A stretch of 64,000 nucleotides of DNA from Pseudomonas hydrolytica (lineage in GTDB: Bacteria; Pseudomonadota; Gammaproteobacteria; Pseudomonadales; Pseudomonadaceae), in contig NZ_CP099397.1 in the NCBI RefSeq assembly GCF_021495345.1, positions 1,364,001-1,428,000 on the forward strand. Reading direction: 5' to 3'. Position numbers and translations under genes: made by a program. The notes under the pieces were generated by a model. That model was not told where the DNA came from. It searched no databases and saw only the letters and a list, made by a program, of their open reading frames with translations. Positions 16,960 through 25,044 of this stretch are shown piece after piece (the stretch's first letter is position 1; the number at the start of each line of letters is the position of its first letter).

Positions 16960-18120
16960 GTGAAACCGATGCCTCGGGCCTTGCTATTGATGGCTCTGGT
17001 GCTGGCGGCGATCAACCTGCGCCCCGGCATCACCTCCCTTGCTCCGCTGATCGAGCGGATTGCCACCGAGCTGTCGCTGAGCCGCAGCTTCATCAGCCTG
17101 ACCACCGCGCTGCCGGTACTGTGCATGGGCCTGCTTGCGCCACTGGCGCCGCGGCTGGCCCTGCGCTGGGGCCTGGAGCGCACCATAGTGCTGTGTCTGG
17201 GGTTGATCAGCCTGGCCCTGCTGGCGCGCCTGGCGGCGCATCAGAGCGCCGTACTGATCGGCAGTGCCATCGCTCTCGGCGCCGCCATCGCCGTCGCCGG
17301 GCCCTTGCTCTCGGGTTTCATCAAACGCTACTTCTCCGGCCAGATGGGCCGCGTGGTGGGGTGGTATTCGCTCGGCATGGCCATCGGCGGCGCCGGCGGC
17401 GCGGTGCTCACGGCGCCGGCGACCAGCCTGTTCGGCGATGCCTGGCATCTGGGCCTGGCGATCTGGGCGCTGCCCGCTGCGCTGGCCGTGCTGCTCTGGC
17501 TCTACCTGCCCAACCAGGTGGGCAGCGGCGAAGCGCAGGAGGGCGGTCTACCCTGGCGACAGCCGCGTGCCTGGCTGATCAGCGGTTTCTTCGCCCTGCA
17601 GGCGGGGCTGTTCTACGCCCTGGCGACCTGGGTGGTGGCGCGCTATCACGAAGCCGGGCTGAGTCTGCTGCGCAGCAACTCGCTGCTGAGCATTTCCATG
17701 CTGATGGGCTTGCCCAGCTCCTTCCTGCTGCCCTGGCTGGCGCAGCGCTTCGATGCGCGCTATCCACTGCTGCTGGCCTGTGGCGCGCTGAGCAGCCTGT
17801 GCCTGGCGATGATCAGCTTTGCGCCGACCCTGTTGCCTGAGCTCTGGGCACTGCTGATCGGTTTCGGCCTCGGTGGCTCGTTCGCGCTGTCGCTGGTGCT
17901 GCCGCTTTACGAGGCCGGCTCGCCGCTGGCGGTCAGCCGCTGGACCGCGATGATGCTGTTCACCGGCTATTGCCTGGCCTGCATGACGCCGATACTCACC
18001 GGTCTGGCGCGCGATCTGTCCGGCAGCTATCGCCTGCCGTTCGCGGTACTGACCGCTCTTGCCCTGCTGATGACGCTGGTCGCCTGGTTGCTCGGGCGCA
18101 GCCAGCGGCGCTCGCGTTGA
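16960..18120 (+). CDS. MFS transporter, CynX/NimT family
   Basis: A 386-residue major facilitator protein with about 12 membrane helices and the CynX/NimT-type N-terminus (LLMALVLAAINLRPGITSLAPLIERIATELSLS). The group includes cyanate and nitroimidazole transporters; the substrate here is unknown. The start is either GTG at 16960 or ATG at 16969, three codons apart; I use GTG because the first residues then read V/MKPMPRALLL as in relatives. It stands alone, downstream of the SDR gene. Confidence 0.88.
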   Translation: MKPMPRALLLMALVLAAINLRPGITSLAPLIERIATELSLSRSFISLTTALPVLCMGLLAPLAPRLALRWGLERTIVLCLGLISLALLARLAAHQSAVLIGSAIALGAAIAVAGPLLSGFIKRYFSGQMGRVVGWYSLGMAIGGAGGAVLTAPATSLFGDAWHLGLAIWALPAALAVLLWLYLPNQVGSGEAQEGGLPWRQPRAWLISGFFALQAGLFYALATWVVARYHEAGLSLLRSNSLLSISMLMGLPSSFLLPWLAQRFDARYPLLLACGALSSLCLAMISFAPTLLPELWALLIGFGLGGSFALSLVLPLYEAGSPLAVSRWTAMMLFTGYCLACMTPILTGLARDLSGSYRLPFAVLTALALLMTLVAWLLGRSQRRSR

Positions 18121-18194
18121 AGAATTCGCGCCAGTTCCTTTCTTGCCCTGGCGCGCTGTGTTAGAAGGCGTTCTGCTTTTTCAGGAGTGCCGGT

Positions 18195-18623
18195 GTGGAG
18201 TCCGAATCCATCGTCTATGGCTGTATCCGCGACTGGCCCTCGGATGATCCCGAGCTGCGTCGCCTGCGTCGGGAAACCAACCACGGCGTGCTGGCCGAGC
18301 TGCCGGCCGGCGACCTGTGGCCTTTCCTCGGCCGCGAGATGTTTTCCTTCTGCGAACTGCCGGGGGCGGGCCTGTACCAGACCCAGGTGATCCACTTCGG
18401 CGCCAGCTACGGCGCGGTGGAGTACGAGTGGAACCTGTGGATCGAAGCCTTCGAGGCGCTGCTCAAACGCCTGTACTGGGCCAGTGCGGTGGTGCACCTG
18501 GAGACCGAGCTCAATGGCATGCACACCTTCCGCTGGGAGTCCGACAGTGGTTTCCACAGCCCGCAGGAGGGCGCCTTGCGCGTGCGCTGCGCCTGGGAAC
18601 GCGAGGGCACGTTGCGTGGCTAG
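18195..18623 (+). CDS. Hypothetical protein, conserved-looking
   Basis: A 142-residue soluble protein I do not recognise by function. It has a GTG start with CAGGAG about nine bases upstream, no signal peptide or membrane segment, and is rich in acidic and aromatic residues (YGAVEYEWNLWIEAFEALLKRLYWASAVVHLETELNGMHTFRWESDSG). Codon use is like its neighbours. It precedes ynfA by 9 bp, so the two form a likely operon. Confidence 0.75.
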   Translation: MESESIVYGCIRDWPSDDPELRRLRRETNHGVLAELPAGDLWPFLGREMFSFCELPGAGLYQTQVIHFGASYGAVEYEWNLWIEAFEALLKRLYWASAVVHLETELNGMHTFRWESDSGFHSPQEGALRVRCAWEREGTLRG

Positions 18624-18632
18624 GGCGGCTGG

Positions 18633-18965
18633 ATGACCAGTTATCTGTGGTTTCTGCTGGCGGCCGTGTTCGAGATCGCGGGTTGCTACGCCTTCTGGAT
18701 GTGGCTGCGGCTCGATCGCAGCGCCTGGTGGATCGCGCCGGGCCTGCTCAGCCTGGTTCTGTTCGCGCTGATCCTGACGCGAGTGGAGGCCTCTTTCGCC
18801 GGGCGTGCATACGCGGCCTACGGTGGTGTGTATATCGTCGCCTCGCTGGCCTGGCTGGCGTTGATCGAAAAGACCCGTCCCATGCTCAGCGACTGGCTGG
18901 GCGCGGCGCTGTGTCTGGCGGGTGCGGCCATCATCCTTTTCGCGCCACGCCTGCATACGTCCTGA
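18633..18965 (+). CDS. YnfA/UPF0060 family membrane protein
   Basis: A 110-residue protein with four membrane helices matching the YnfA (UPF0060) family: [18 protein letters not shown] at the start, [19 protein letters not shown] in the middle and [20 protein letters not shown] at the end. The family is related to small multidrug resistance transporters; some members give modest drug resistance, but function here is unproven. It follows the hypothetical gene by 9 bp and is followed by a hairpin. Confidence 0.92.
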   Translation: MTSYLWFLLAAVFEIAGCYAFWMWLRLDRSAWWIAPGLLSLVLFALILTRVEASFAGRAYAAYGGVYIVASLAWLALIEKTRPMLSDWLGAALCLAGAAIILFAPRLHTS

Positions 18966-18971
18966 GCGGGA

Positions 18972-18992
18972 AAGGCAGCTTCAGGCTGCCTT
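18972..18992 (+). terminator. Hairpin after ynfA
   Basis: An 8-bp stem (AAGGCAGC / GCTGCCTT) with a 5-nt loop lies 6 bp after the ynfA stop. The following T run is short, so termination may be weak. Confidence 0.55.
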
Positions 18993-19018
18993 ATGCGTAT
19001 TAGAAGTAAAAAGTTCCG

Positions 19019-19036
19019 CTGTCATCAAATCTTTAT
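19019..19036 (+). promoter_or_regulatory. Possible Pho box half-site upstream of the OprO-type porin
   Basis: CTGTCAT at 19019-19025 is a perfect match to one 7-bp PhoB half-site. After the expected 4-bp spacer the second half (TCTTTAT) matches poorly. The place, 120 bp before a phosphate/pyrophosphate porin gene, makes PhoB control plausible. This is inference from one half-site. Confidence 0.3.
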
Positions 19037-19144
19037 ATATCAGCAACTGAGCTGAAATAACCCCTCGCCAAGATTCCCCCCAGCACGAACGAGCCCTGCG
19101 CTCGGGTGTTTTCAACACTAAAAGTCCAACAGGGGAATTTCTCG

Positions 19145-20458
19145 ATGATCCGTAAGCACTTCGCCGGTTTCGCAGCCAGCGCCCTGGCCCTGGCCGTTTC
19201 CGCCCAGGCTTTCGCCGGTACCGTCACCACTGACGGCGCCGATATCGTGATCAAGACCAAGGGCGGCCTTGAAGTCGCCACTACCGACAAAGAATTCAGC
19301 TTCAAGCTGGGCGGCCGTCTGCAGGCTGACTACGGCACCTTCGACGGCTTCTACACCCGCAACGGCAACAACGCCGACGCTGCCTACTTCCGTCGCGCCT
19401 TCCTGGAACTGTCCGGTACCGTTTACAAGGACTGGAAGTACGTTATCAGCTACGACCTGGCTCACAACGCCGGTAACAGCGACGACGGTTACTTCGACGA
19501 AGCGTCGGTGACCTACACCGGCTTCAACCCGGTCAATATCCGTGTCGGCCGTTTCGACCCGGACTTCGGTCTGGAGAAGGCCACCAGCTCCAAGTGGATC
19601 ACCGCCATCGAGCGTTCCGCCATCTATGAAATCGCCGACTGGGTCAACGGCCACGAGAACGGTCTGGGCGTACAGGCCAGCTCGGTCATCGGCAACATGG
19701 CGTTCATGTCCGGTGGTGTCAGTGCCAAGGACAGCAACGACACCGACGGCGAGAGCGTCAAGCAGTTCAACCTGCGCGGCGTGTTCGCCCCCATGGCCGA
19801 GCCGGGTAACGTTCTGCACCTGGGCCTGAACTACGCCAACCGCGGTCTCGACGACGTTGCTGCCGATGGCCGCATCCGTCCGCGTCTGACCGTACGCGGT
19901 GTCTCCACCAATGGTGGTAACGACGCCGGCACCAACGGCAACCGCGCCGTCTTCGGCGGCTTCCAGGGCGTCGCCGGCGACTTCGACAGCGATTCCGCCT
20001 GGGGCGCCGAACTGGCCTACGCCATGGGCCCGTTCTCCGCCCAGGCCGAGTACCTGGCACGCAAGCTGAAGGCTGACCGCGCTGGCATCGAAGACATCAA
20101 GGCCAACGGCTACTACGCACAACTGGCCTACACCCTGACCGGCGAATCCCGCGGTTACCGTCTGGATGGCGCGCGTTTCGACGCGATCAAGCCGTCCGAC
20201 AAGCAGCTGGGCGCCTGGGAAGTCTTCTATCGCTACGACAACATCAAGATCGAAGACGACAACGTCACCGTTGCCACCGCTACTCGCGAAGTGGGTGATA
20301 CCAAGGCCAAGCTGCACACCGTCGGCGTGAACTGGTACGTCAACGACGTGGTCAAGGTCGCAGCCAACTACGTCAAGGCCGAAACTGACAAGATCACCAA
20401 CACCGCTGGTGACGACGACGGTGACGCCTTCGTGATGCGCGTGCAGTACGCCTTCTAA
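19145..20458 (+). CDS. oprO: OprO-type (pyrophosphate-selective) OprP/OprO porin
   Basis: A 437-residue precursor with a 24-residue signal peptide (ending SAQAFA) and a trimeric 16-strand porin ending in YAF. The mature N-terminus ([17 protein letters not shown]) and many later blocks match the OprP/OprO family of P. aeruginosa, phosphate-starvation porins with an arginine ladder. In mature numbering, position 62 is Phe (FRRAFLEL) and position 114 is Asp (GRFDPDFG). These are the OprO residues; OprP has Tyr at both and prefers phosphate. I therefore call it OprO-like. The ATG at 19145 is preceded by AGGGGAA. A strong terminator follows. Confidence 0.92.
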   Translation: MIRKHFAGFAASALALAVSAQAFAGTVTTDGADIVIKTKGGLEVATTDKEFSFKLGGRLQADYGTFDGFYTRNGNNADAAYFRRAFLELSGTVYKDWKYVISYDLAHNAGNSDDGYFDEASVTYTGFNPVNIRVGRFDPDFGLEKATSSKWITAIERSAIYEIADWVNGHENGLGVQASSVIGNMAFMSGGVSAKDSNDTDGESVKQFNLRGVFAPMAEPGNVLHLGLNYANRGLDDVAADGRIRPRLTVRGVSTNGGNDAGTNGNRAVFGGFQGVAGDFDSDSAWGAELAYAMGPFSAQAEYLARKLKADRAGIEDIKANGYYAQLAYTLTGESRGYRLDGARFDAIKPSDKQLGAWEVFYRYDNIKIEDDNVTVATATREVGDTKAKLHTVGVNWYVNDVVKVAANYVKAETDKITNTAGDDDGDAFVMRVQYAF

Positions 20459-20485
20459 TGCATCGCTGATTCTGCTCCTGAATTG

Positions 20486-20513
20486 AGCCCCGCCACTGGC
20501 GGGGCTTTTTTTC
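20486..20513 (+). terminator. Rho-independent terminator of the porin gene
   Basis: A 9-bp perfect stem (AGCCCCGCC / GGCGGGGCT) with a 3-nt loop followed by seven Ts lies 27 bp after the porin stop. Confidence 0.92.
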
Positions 20514-20540
20514 GTCCGCCGCTTTCGCCAGACTGGCGCC

Positions 20541-21665
20541 ATGCCTCTGCACACCTTGCCTCAACTGTCCCAACTGCCGGCCGCCAGCTGGGATGCGCTG
20601 CTGCCGACGCCGCAGCCCTTTGTGCGCCATGCCTTTCTGAGCGCCCTGGAAGACAGCGGCAGCGTCGGCGGGCGCAGCGGCTGGCAGCCCTCGCACCGGC
20701 TCTGGTACGACGAGCAGGGGCGGCTGCAGGCGGCCATGCCGACCTACGTCAAGCAGCACTCCTACGGCGAGTACGTGTTCGATCACGCCTGGGCCGATGC
20801 CTGTCGCCGCGCCGGTATCGCCTACTACCCCAAGCTGCTCGGCGCCGTGCCGTTTTCCCCGGTGAGCGGGGCCCGCCTGCTGGGCGAGCCGCACGCTGCT
20901 GCACGGCTGCTCGATGAGCTGAGTGCAGGCCTGCCCGGCGAGGGGCTGTCGAGCTTGCACGTCAACTTCACCACGCCTGCCTGCGATGCGCTGCTCGAGC
21001 CGCGTAGCGGCTGGCTGCCGCGTCTGGGCTGCCAGTTCCACTGGCACAACCGCGGCTACCGCGATTTTCAGGACTTTCTCGACGCCCTCAGCTCGCGCAA
21101 GCGCAAACAGTTACGCAAGGAGCGCGAGCAGGTGGCCGGGCAGGGCATCGAGTTCGATTGGCTGCAGGGGCATCAGCTGAGCGAGGCGCAGTGGGACTTC
21201 GTCTACCTGTGCTACGCCAATACCTATCACGTGCGCGGCCAGGCGCCTTATCTGACGCGGGAGTTCTTCAGCCTGCTGGCCGAGCGCATGCCCGAGGCGC
21301 TTCGCGTCGTGCTGGCGCAGCAGCACGGGCGGCCGGTGGCCATGGCGCTGAGCCTGGTGGGCGGGGATACCTTCTACGGGCGCTACTGGGGCTGCCTGGC
21401 GGAGTTCGATCGTCTGCATTTCGAAACCTGCTTCTATCAAGGCATGCAGTTGGCCGTGAGCGAAGGGCTGGCGCGTTTCGACGCCGGGGCGCAGGGTGAG
21501 CACAAGCTGATCCGCGGTTTCGAGCCGGTGATCACCCGCTCCTGGCATCTGCTGCTGCATCCCGGACTACATGCCGCGGTTGCGGACTTTCTCGAGCAGG
21601 AGCGTCCTGGCGTGCTGGCTTATGCCGAAGAGGCGCGCAGCTACCTGCCTTATCGCCAAGGGTGA
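20541..21665 (+). CDS. FemAB-like GNAT-fold protein (DUF482/COG3146)
   Basis: A 374-residue protein of the PF04339-type family, often annotated GNAT N-acetyltransferase or peptidoglycan biosynthesis protein. Family blocks include FVRHAFLSALEDSGSVG, GEYVFDHAWADACRRAGIAYYPKLL, LHVNF, FHWHNRGYRDFQDFLDALSSRKRKQLRKER, GDTFYGRYWGC and FETCFYQGMQLAVSEGLARFDAGAQGEHKL. There is no signal peptide. The function is unproven; transfer of aminoacyl or acyl groups is inferred from the fold. It starts 28 bp after the porin terminator. Confidence 0.87.
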   Translation: MPLHTLPQLSQLPAASWDALLPTPQPFVRHAFLSALEDSGSVGGRSGWQPSHRLWYDEQGRLQAAMPTYVKQHSYGEYVFDHAWADACRRAGIAYYPKLLGAVPFSPVSGARLLGEPHAAARLLDELSAGLPGEGLSSLHVNFTTPACDALLEPRSGWLPRLGCQFHWHNRGYRDFQDFLDALSSRKRKQLRKEREQVAGQGIEFDWLQGHQLSEAQWDFVYLCYANTYHVRGQAPYLTREFFSLLAERMPEALRVVLAQQHGRPVAMALSLVGGDTFYGRYWGCLAEFDRLHFETCFYQGMQLAVSEGLARFDAGAQGEHKLIRGFEPVITRSWHLLLHPGLHAAVADFLEQERPGVLAYAEEARSYLPYRQG

Positions 21666-22121
21666 GGTTGACGGTTATCGGCCGGCATGGCGCGAGATAG
21701 GCGCCTGCGAGCCTTTCGTGGGTATGCCCGGGGCCGAACGCGCGTTCGCCAGAAGTTCCCCGGCCTGGAGATTTCTGCAAAAACTCCAGAGTTTTTTGCA
21801 AGAAGCCCTTGCACCGGAGCCTCTACATTCCGCCCCTCGCCCGTCTCGTGTGCAGTAGCGTCGTTGCTAGGCTAGACCGCTAGTAAGGAGCGCTGCAGGG
21901 CACGAGGCAACTGACCGGCGCGGCGTATGTCGAGCTGGCGGCGGCGAAAACCAGGGAGAGGGGCCGCCATGGCGGCATGAGCATTCCCCGGGTGTGCCTC
22001 CAAGGCATTGCCCGTATCTGACCTGGCCCGCCTGGCGGGCGTCAGACCCGGCAGCGGTTGCACCTGCAGTCGCTTGAACCATAACCACGGCCGCGGCCGT
22101 GACCAGAAAGAGAACAACAAA
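21666..22121. other. 456-bp gene-free region upstream of putP
   Basis: No convincing coding sequence is present. The region holds a short inverted repeat around 21769-21791 (CTGGAGATTTCTGCAAAAACTCCAG-like), GC-rich stretches, and a 16-bp palindrome (CACGGCCGCGGCCGTG) at about 22086-22101, about 20 bp before the putP start. The ribosome binding site is probably AAAGAGAA. This long leader is likely regulatory for proline transport. Confidence 0.5.
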
Positions 22122-23612
22122 ATGAGCGAGCAGAACGTTCTTGTTGTAGGGGTGACCTTCGTGGTCTACCTGGTGCTGATGTTGTGGCTGGGCATCGTTG
22201 CCTATCGCCGTACCAGCAGCCTGTCCGACTACATCCTCGGCGGCCGTTCCATCGGCCCGACCACCGCGGCCCTGTCCGCCGGCGCTTCCGACATGAGCGG
22301 CTGGCTGCTCCTGGGCCTGCCGGGCTACGCCCTGGTAGCCGGCTTCGAGGCCTCCTGGATCGCCATCGGCCTGCTGGCCGGCACCTGGCTGAACTGGCTG
22401 TTCGTTGCCCGTCGCCTGCGCGTCTACTCCCACGCAGCCAGCGACTCGGTGACCATGCCGTCCTACTTCGAGCATCGCTTCGACGACAAGTCCCATGCGC
22501 TGCGCGTGATCTCGGCCATCTTCATTCTGCTGTTCTTCCTCTTCTACGCCAGCTCCGGTCTGGTCGCAGCCGGCAAGCTGTTCGAGACCGTATTCGGCTT
22601 CGACTACCGAATCGCCGTGGTCATCGGCACCCTGGCCGTGGTCTCCTACACCCTGTTCGGTGGCTTCCTCGCCGTGGCCTGGACCGACGTGGTGCAAGGC
22701 CTGCTGATGGCCGCCGCGCTGGTGCTGGTGCCGGTGTTCGCCCTCAACGCGGTGGGTGGCGTGGACGCCGCGCATGCCGCGATCGTGGCCAAGAACCCCG
22801 AGCTGCTGACCTTCTTCAATGACGCCAAGGGCCAGCCGCTGGGCATCATCGCCATCCTTTCGCTGCTTGGCTGGGGCCTGGGCTACTTCGGTCAGCCGCA
22901 CATCCTGGCGCGCTTCAAGGCGATTTCCGACGACAAGGACATGCCCACCGCTCGCCGTATCGCCGTGGGCTGGACCGCACTGACCCTGTTCGCTGCCCTG
23001 GCCATCGGCTGGGTCGCCGTGGGCTACCTGGAGACCGATCTGGGCGATGCCGAGACCGTGTTCATGGTGCTGGTCAACAGCCTGTTCCACCCGGTGGTCG
23101 CCGGTATCCTGATGGCGGCCGTACTGGCCGCGATCATGTCCACCGCCGATTCGCAGCTGCTGGTGAGCTCCTCGGCCCTGGCCGAAGACTTCTACAAGGC
23201 GATCCTGAAGAAGGACGCCGGTGGCGCCGAGCTGGTCTGGATCGGCCGTGGCGCCGTGGTGGCGATCGCCATCGTCGCCCTGATCCTGGCGCTGAACCCG
23301 GACACCACCGTGCTGGGCCTGGTGTCCTACGCCTGGGCTGGCTTCGGTGCCGCCTTCGGTCCGGCCATCATCCTGTCGCTGTACTGGAAGCGGATGAACC
23401 GCAACGGTGCGCTGGCCGGTATCCTGCTGGGCGGCATCACCGTGGTGGTGTGGAAGCAGCTGTCCTCCATGGGCGGCATCTTCGGCCTGTACGAGATCAT
23501 CCCGGGCTTCATCCTCGCCACTCTCGCCATCGTCGTGGTCAGCCTGATCACCGAAGAGCCGGAAGCGGCCGTCCAGGCGCAGTTCGACGACGTCGAGCGC
23601 AAACTGGCGTAA
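22122..23612 (+). CDS. putP: Sodium/proline symporter PutP
   Basis: A 496-residue inner-membrane solute:sodium symporter with about 13 helices, importing proline with Na+. PutP family blocks are clear: SLSDYILGGRSIGPTTAALSAGASDMSGWLLLGLPG, ARRLRVYSHAASDSVTMPSYFEHRF, VAAGKLFE, YTLFGGFLAVAWTDVVQG, LGYFGQPHILARF and MSTADSQLLVSSSALAEDFY. The ATG at 22122 gives MSEQNVLVVG. No putA is adjacent. It is followed by a terminator. Confidence 0.95.
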   Translation: MSEQNVLVVGVTFVVYLVLMLWLGIVAYRRTSSLSDYILGGRSIGPTTAALSAGASDMSGWLLLGLPGYALVAGFEASWIAIGLLAGTWLNWLFVARRLRVYSHAASDSVTMPSYFEHRFDDKSHALRVISAIFILLFFLFYASSGLVAAGKLFETVFGFDYRIAVVIGTLAVVSYTLFGGFLAVAWTDVVQGLLMAAALVLVPVFALNAVGGVDAAHAAIVAKNPELLTFFNDAKGQPLGIIAILSLLGWGLGYFGQPHILARFKAISDDKDMPTARRIAVGWTALTLFAALAIGWVAVGYLETDLGDAETVFMVLVNSLFHPVVAGILMAAVLAAIMSTADSQLLVSSSALAEDFYKAILKKDAGGAELVWIGRGAVVAIAIVALILALNPDTTVLGLVSYAWAGFGAAFGPAIILSLYWKRMNRNGALAGILLGGITVVVWKQLSSMGGIFGLYEIIPGFILATLAIVVVSLITEEPEAAVQAQFDDVERKLA

Positions 23613-23658
23613 ACGCTTGATCCTGGCCGCGGGCGATGTTCCGTAGCCAGTGCTGCAA

Positions 23659-23690
23659 CGGCCGACACCGCAAGGTGTCGGCCGTTTTAG
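23659..23690 (+). terminator. Rho-independent terminator of putP
   Basis: An 11-bp perfect stem (CGGCCGACACC / GGTGTCGGCCG) with a GCAA tetraloop is followed by TTTTAGTTTTG. Confidence 0.92.
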
Positions 23691-23794
23691 TTTTGTATGG
23701 GAATGGCATCGATCCAATGGATGCCGGGCTTCCGCCCGCTGCTGGCATTGGCTAAGGTAGCGCTCCCTGCCTCGGTACTCAGTACAGGTTGTCC

Positions 23795-24013
23795 ATGACC
23801 GCGAAAGACCCGCTCCACGGTGTCACCCTGCAAGCCATCCTCACCGCGCTCGTGGAGCGTATCGGCTGGGATGGGCTGGCCCGGCAGGTGGACGTGCGCT
23901 GTTTCAAGCATGAGCCGAGCATCAAGTCGAGCCTGACCTTTCTGCGCAAGACGCCCTGGGCACGGACCAAGGTGGAGCAGCTCTACCTGCAGCAGTTTCA
24001 CCAGCAGAAATAG
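23795..24013 (+). CDS. VF530 family DNA-binding protein
   Basis: A 72-residue protein of the VF530 family (COG4628): [63 protein letters not shown] Vibrio relative of known structure gives the family its name and is annotated as DNA-binding. The protein is basic and helical. The ATG at 23795 is used; a TTG two codons upstream is the alternative. It stands alone between putP and a convergent hydrolase gene. Confidence 0.9.
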   Translation: MTAKDPLHGVTLQAILTALVERIGWDGLARQVDVRCFKHEPSIKSSLTFLRKTPWARTKVEQLYLQQFHQQK

Positions 24014-24065
24014 CAGTGCGTCGCCGGATGCAGTTCGGCCCGCGCCAGCGCAATTCGCTGTCGGC

Positions 24066-24950
24066 TCAGTTCAGCGCCAGGCCCAGCGCCTGCAGGGCCT
24101 GGCGATAGCTGTTGCCAGCCATGCGCAGACCATTGTTATGGTTGGCGCCGTCGATCAGCAGCAGTTGCTTGGGCTCGTTGGCGGCGTCGAACAGCGCCTC
24201 GCTGAAGCGCGACGGCACGTAGCGATCGTCGCGCCCGTGGGCGATCAGCACGGGGATGCCCACCTCGCCGATCTTGCTCAGCGAGTCGAACTCCTGCGAC
24301 AGCAGCCAGCGCACCGGCAACGAGGTATTGGTCACCGCCGCGGCGACATCGCCCAAGTTGGTGAAGCTGGACTCGACGATCAGGCCGGCAGCCTGCGCTT
24401 GCTGCCGTTCGCCGGCCAGCTCGCGTGCCAGATTGACGGCTACCGCACCACCGAGGGAATGACCGTAGATGAAGCGTTTGCTTGGATCCGGCTGCAGCCT
24501 GGCCAGATGCTGCCAGGCGATCAGCGCGTCCTGATACACGCTGCGCTCGGAGGGCAGCGCGCCGCGGCTCTGGCCGAAGCCGCGATAGTCGACGGCGAGC
24601 ACGGAAAAGCCCATCGCATGCAGTTGTTCAATGCGAAACAGCTGGCCGGTGAGGTTCCAGCGCGAGCCATGCAAATACAGCAGGGTCGGCGCGTCGTGAC
24701 GCGAGGACGGCCACCACCAGGCATGCAGGCTCTCGTCGGCCGCCAGGTCGGGGGACTGCAACTGCACGTCCTCGATGCCGGCCGGCAGGCCGCTGAACCA
24801 GCGGGCGGTACCCGGTTCGATGCGAAACACCAGTTCGCGCTCGGTCTGCTCCAGTTTGGCGCAGCCGATGGGCAGCAGAACCAGCAGGCTGGCCAGAATG
24901 ATCAGGCTCAGGCGGCGACGGCGCAGCAGGGCGCTCCAGGATGCAGGCAT
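24066..24950 (-). CDS. Membrane-anchored alpha/beta-hydrolase
   Basis: A 294-residue protein with an N-terminal hydrophobic anchor (SLIILASLLVLLPIGCAKL), where Cys30 could be lipidated although the lipobox (LPIGC) is imperfect. The hydrolase core has YLHGSRWNLTG, a GHSLGG nucleophile elbow (Ser near 164), HGRDDRYVP for the Asp and GANHNNG for the His. The pattern is that of the ABHD13/BEM46-like serine hydrolases. The substrate is unknown. It lies 94 bp downstream of the PBP1-like gene on the same strand. Confidence 0.88.
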   Translation of the reverse strand: MPASWSALLRRRRLSLIILASLLVLLPIGCAKLEQTERELVFRIEPGTARWFSGLPAGIEDVQLQSPDLAADESLHAWWWPSSRHDAPTLLYLHGSRWNLTGQLFRIEQLHAMGFSVLAVDYRGFGQSRGALPSERSVYQDALIAWQHLARLQPDPSKRFIYGHSLGGAVAVNLARELAGERQQAQAAGLIVESSFTNLGDVAAAVTNTSLPVRWLLSQEFDSLSKIGEVGIPVLIAHGRDDRYVPSRFSEALFDAANEPKQLLLIDGANHNNGLRMAGNSYRQALQALGLALN

Positions 24951-25044
24951 GGGCGAGGCTCATAAGCTAAACGGGTGATGCTGCCATGGACTGCGCCTGC
25001 GCCTGGCGGTTTCATCCCGCCGGCACTGCTCTGGTTACCACGTG

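Noticed and set aside
21867..23717. 616-codon minus-strand open frame across putP
   Set aside because: It is antisense to an intact sodium/proline symporter gene; the product is low-complexity Gly/Gln/His and not a known family.
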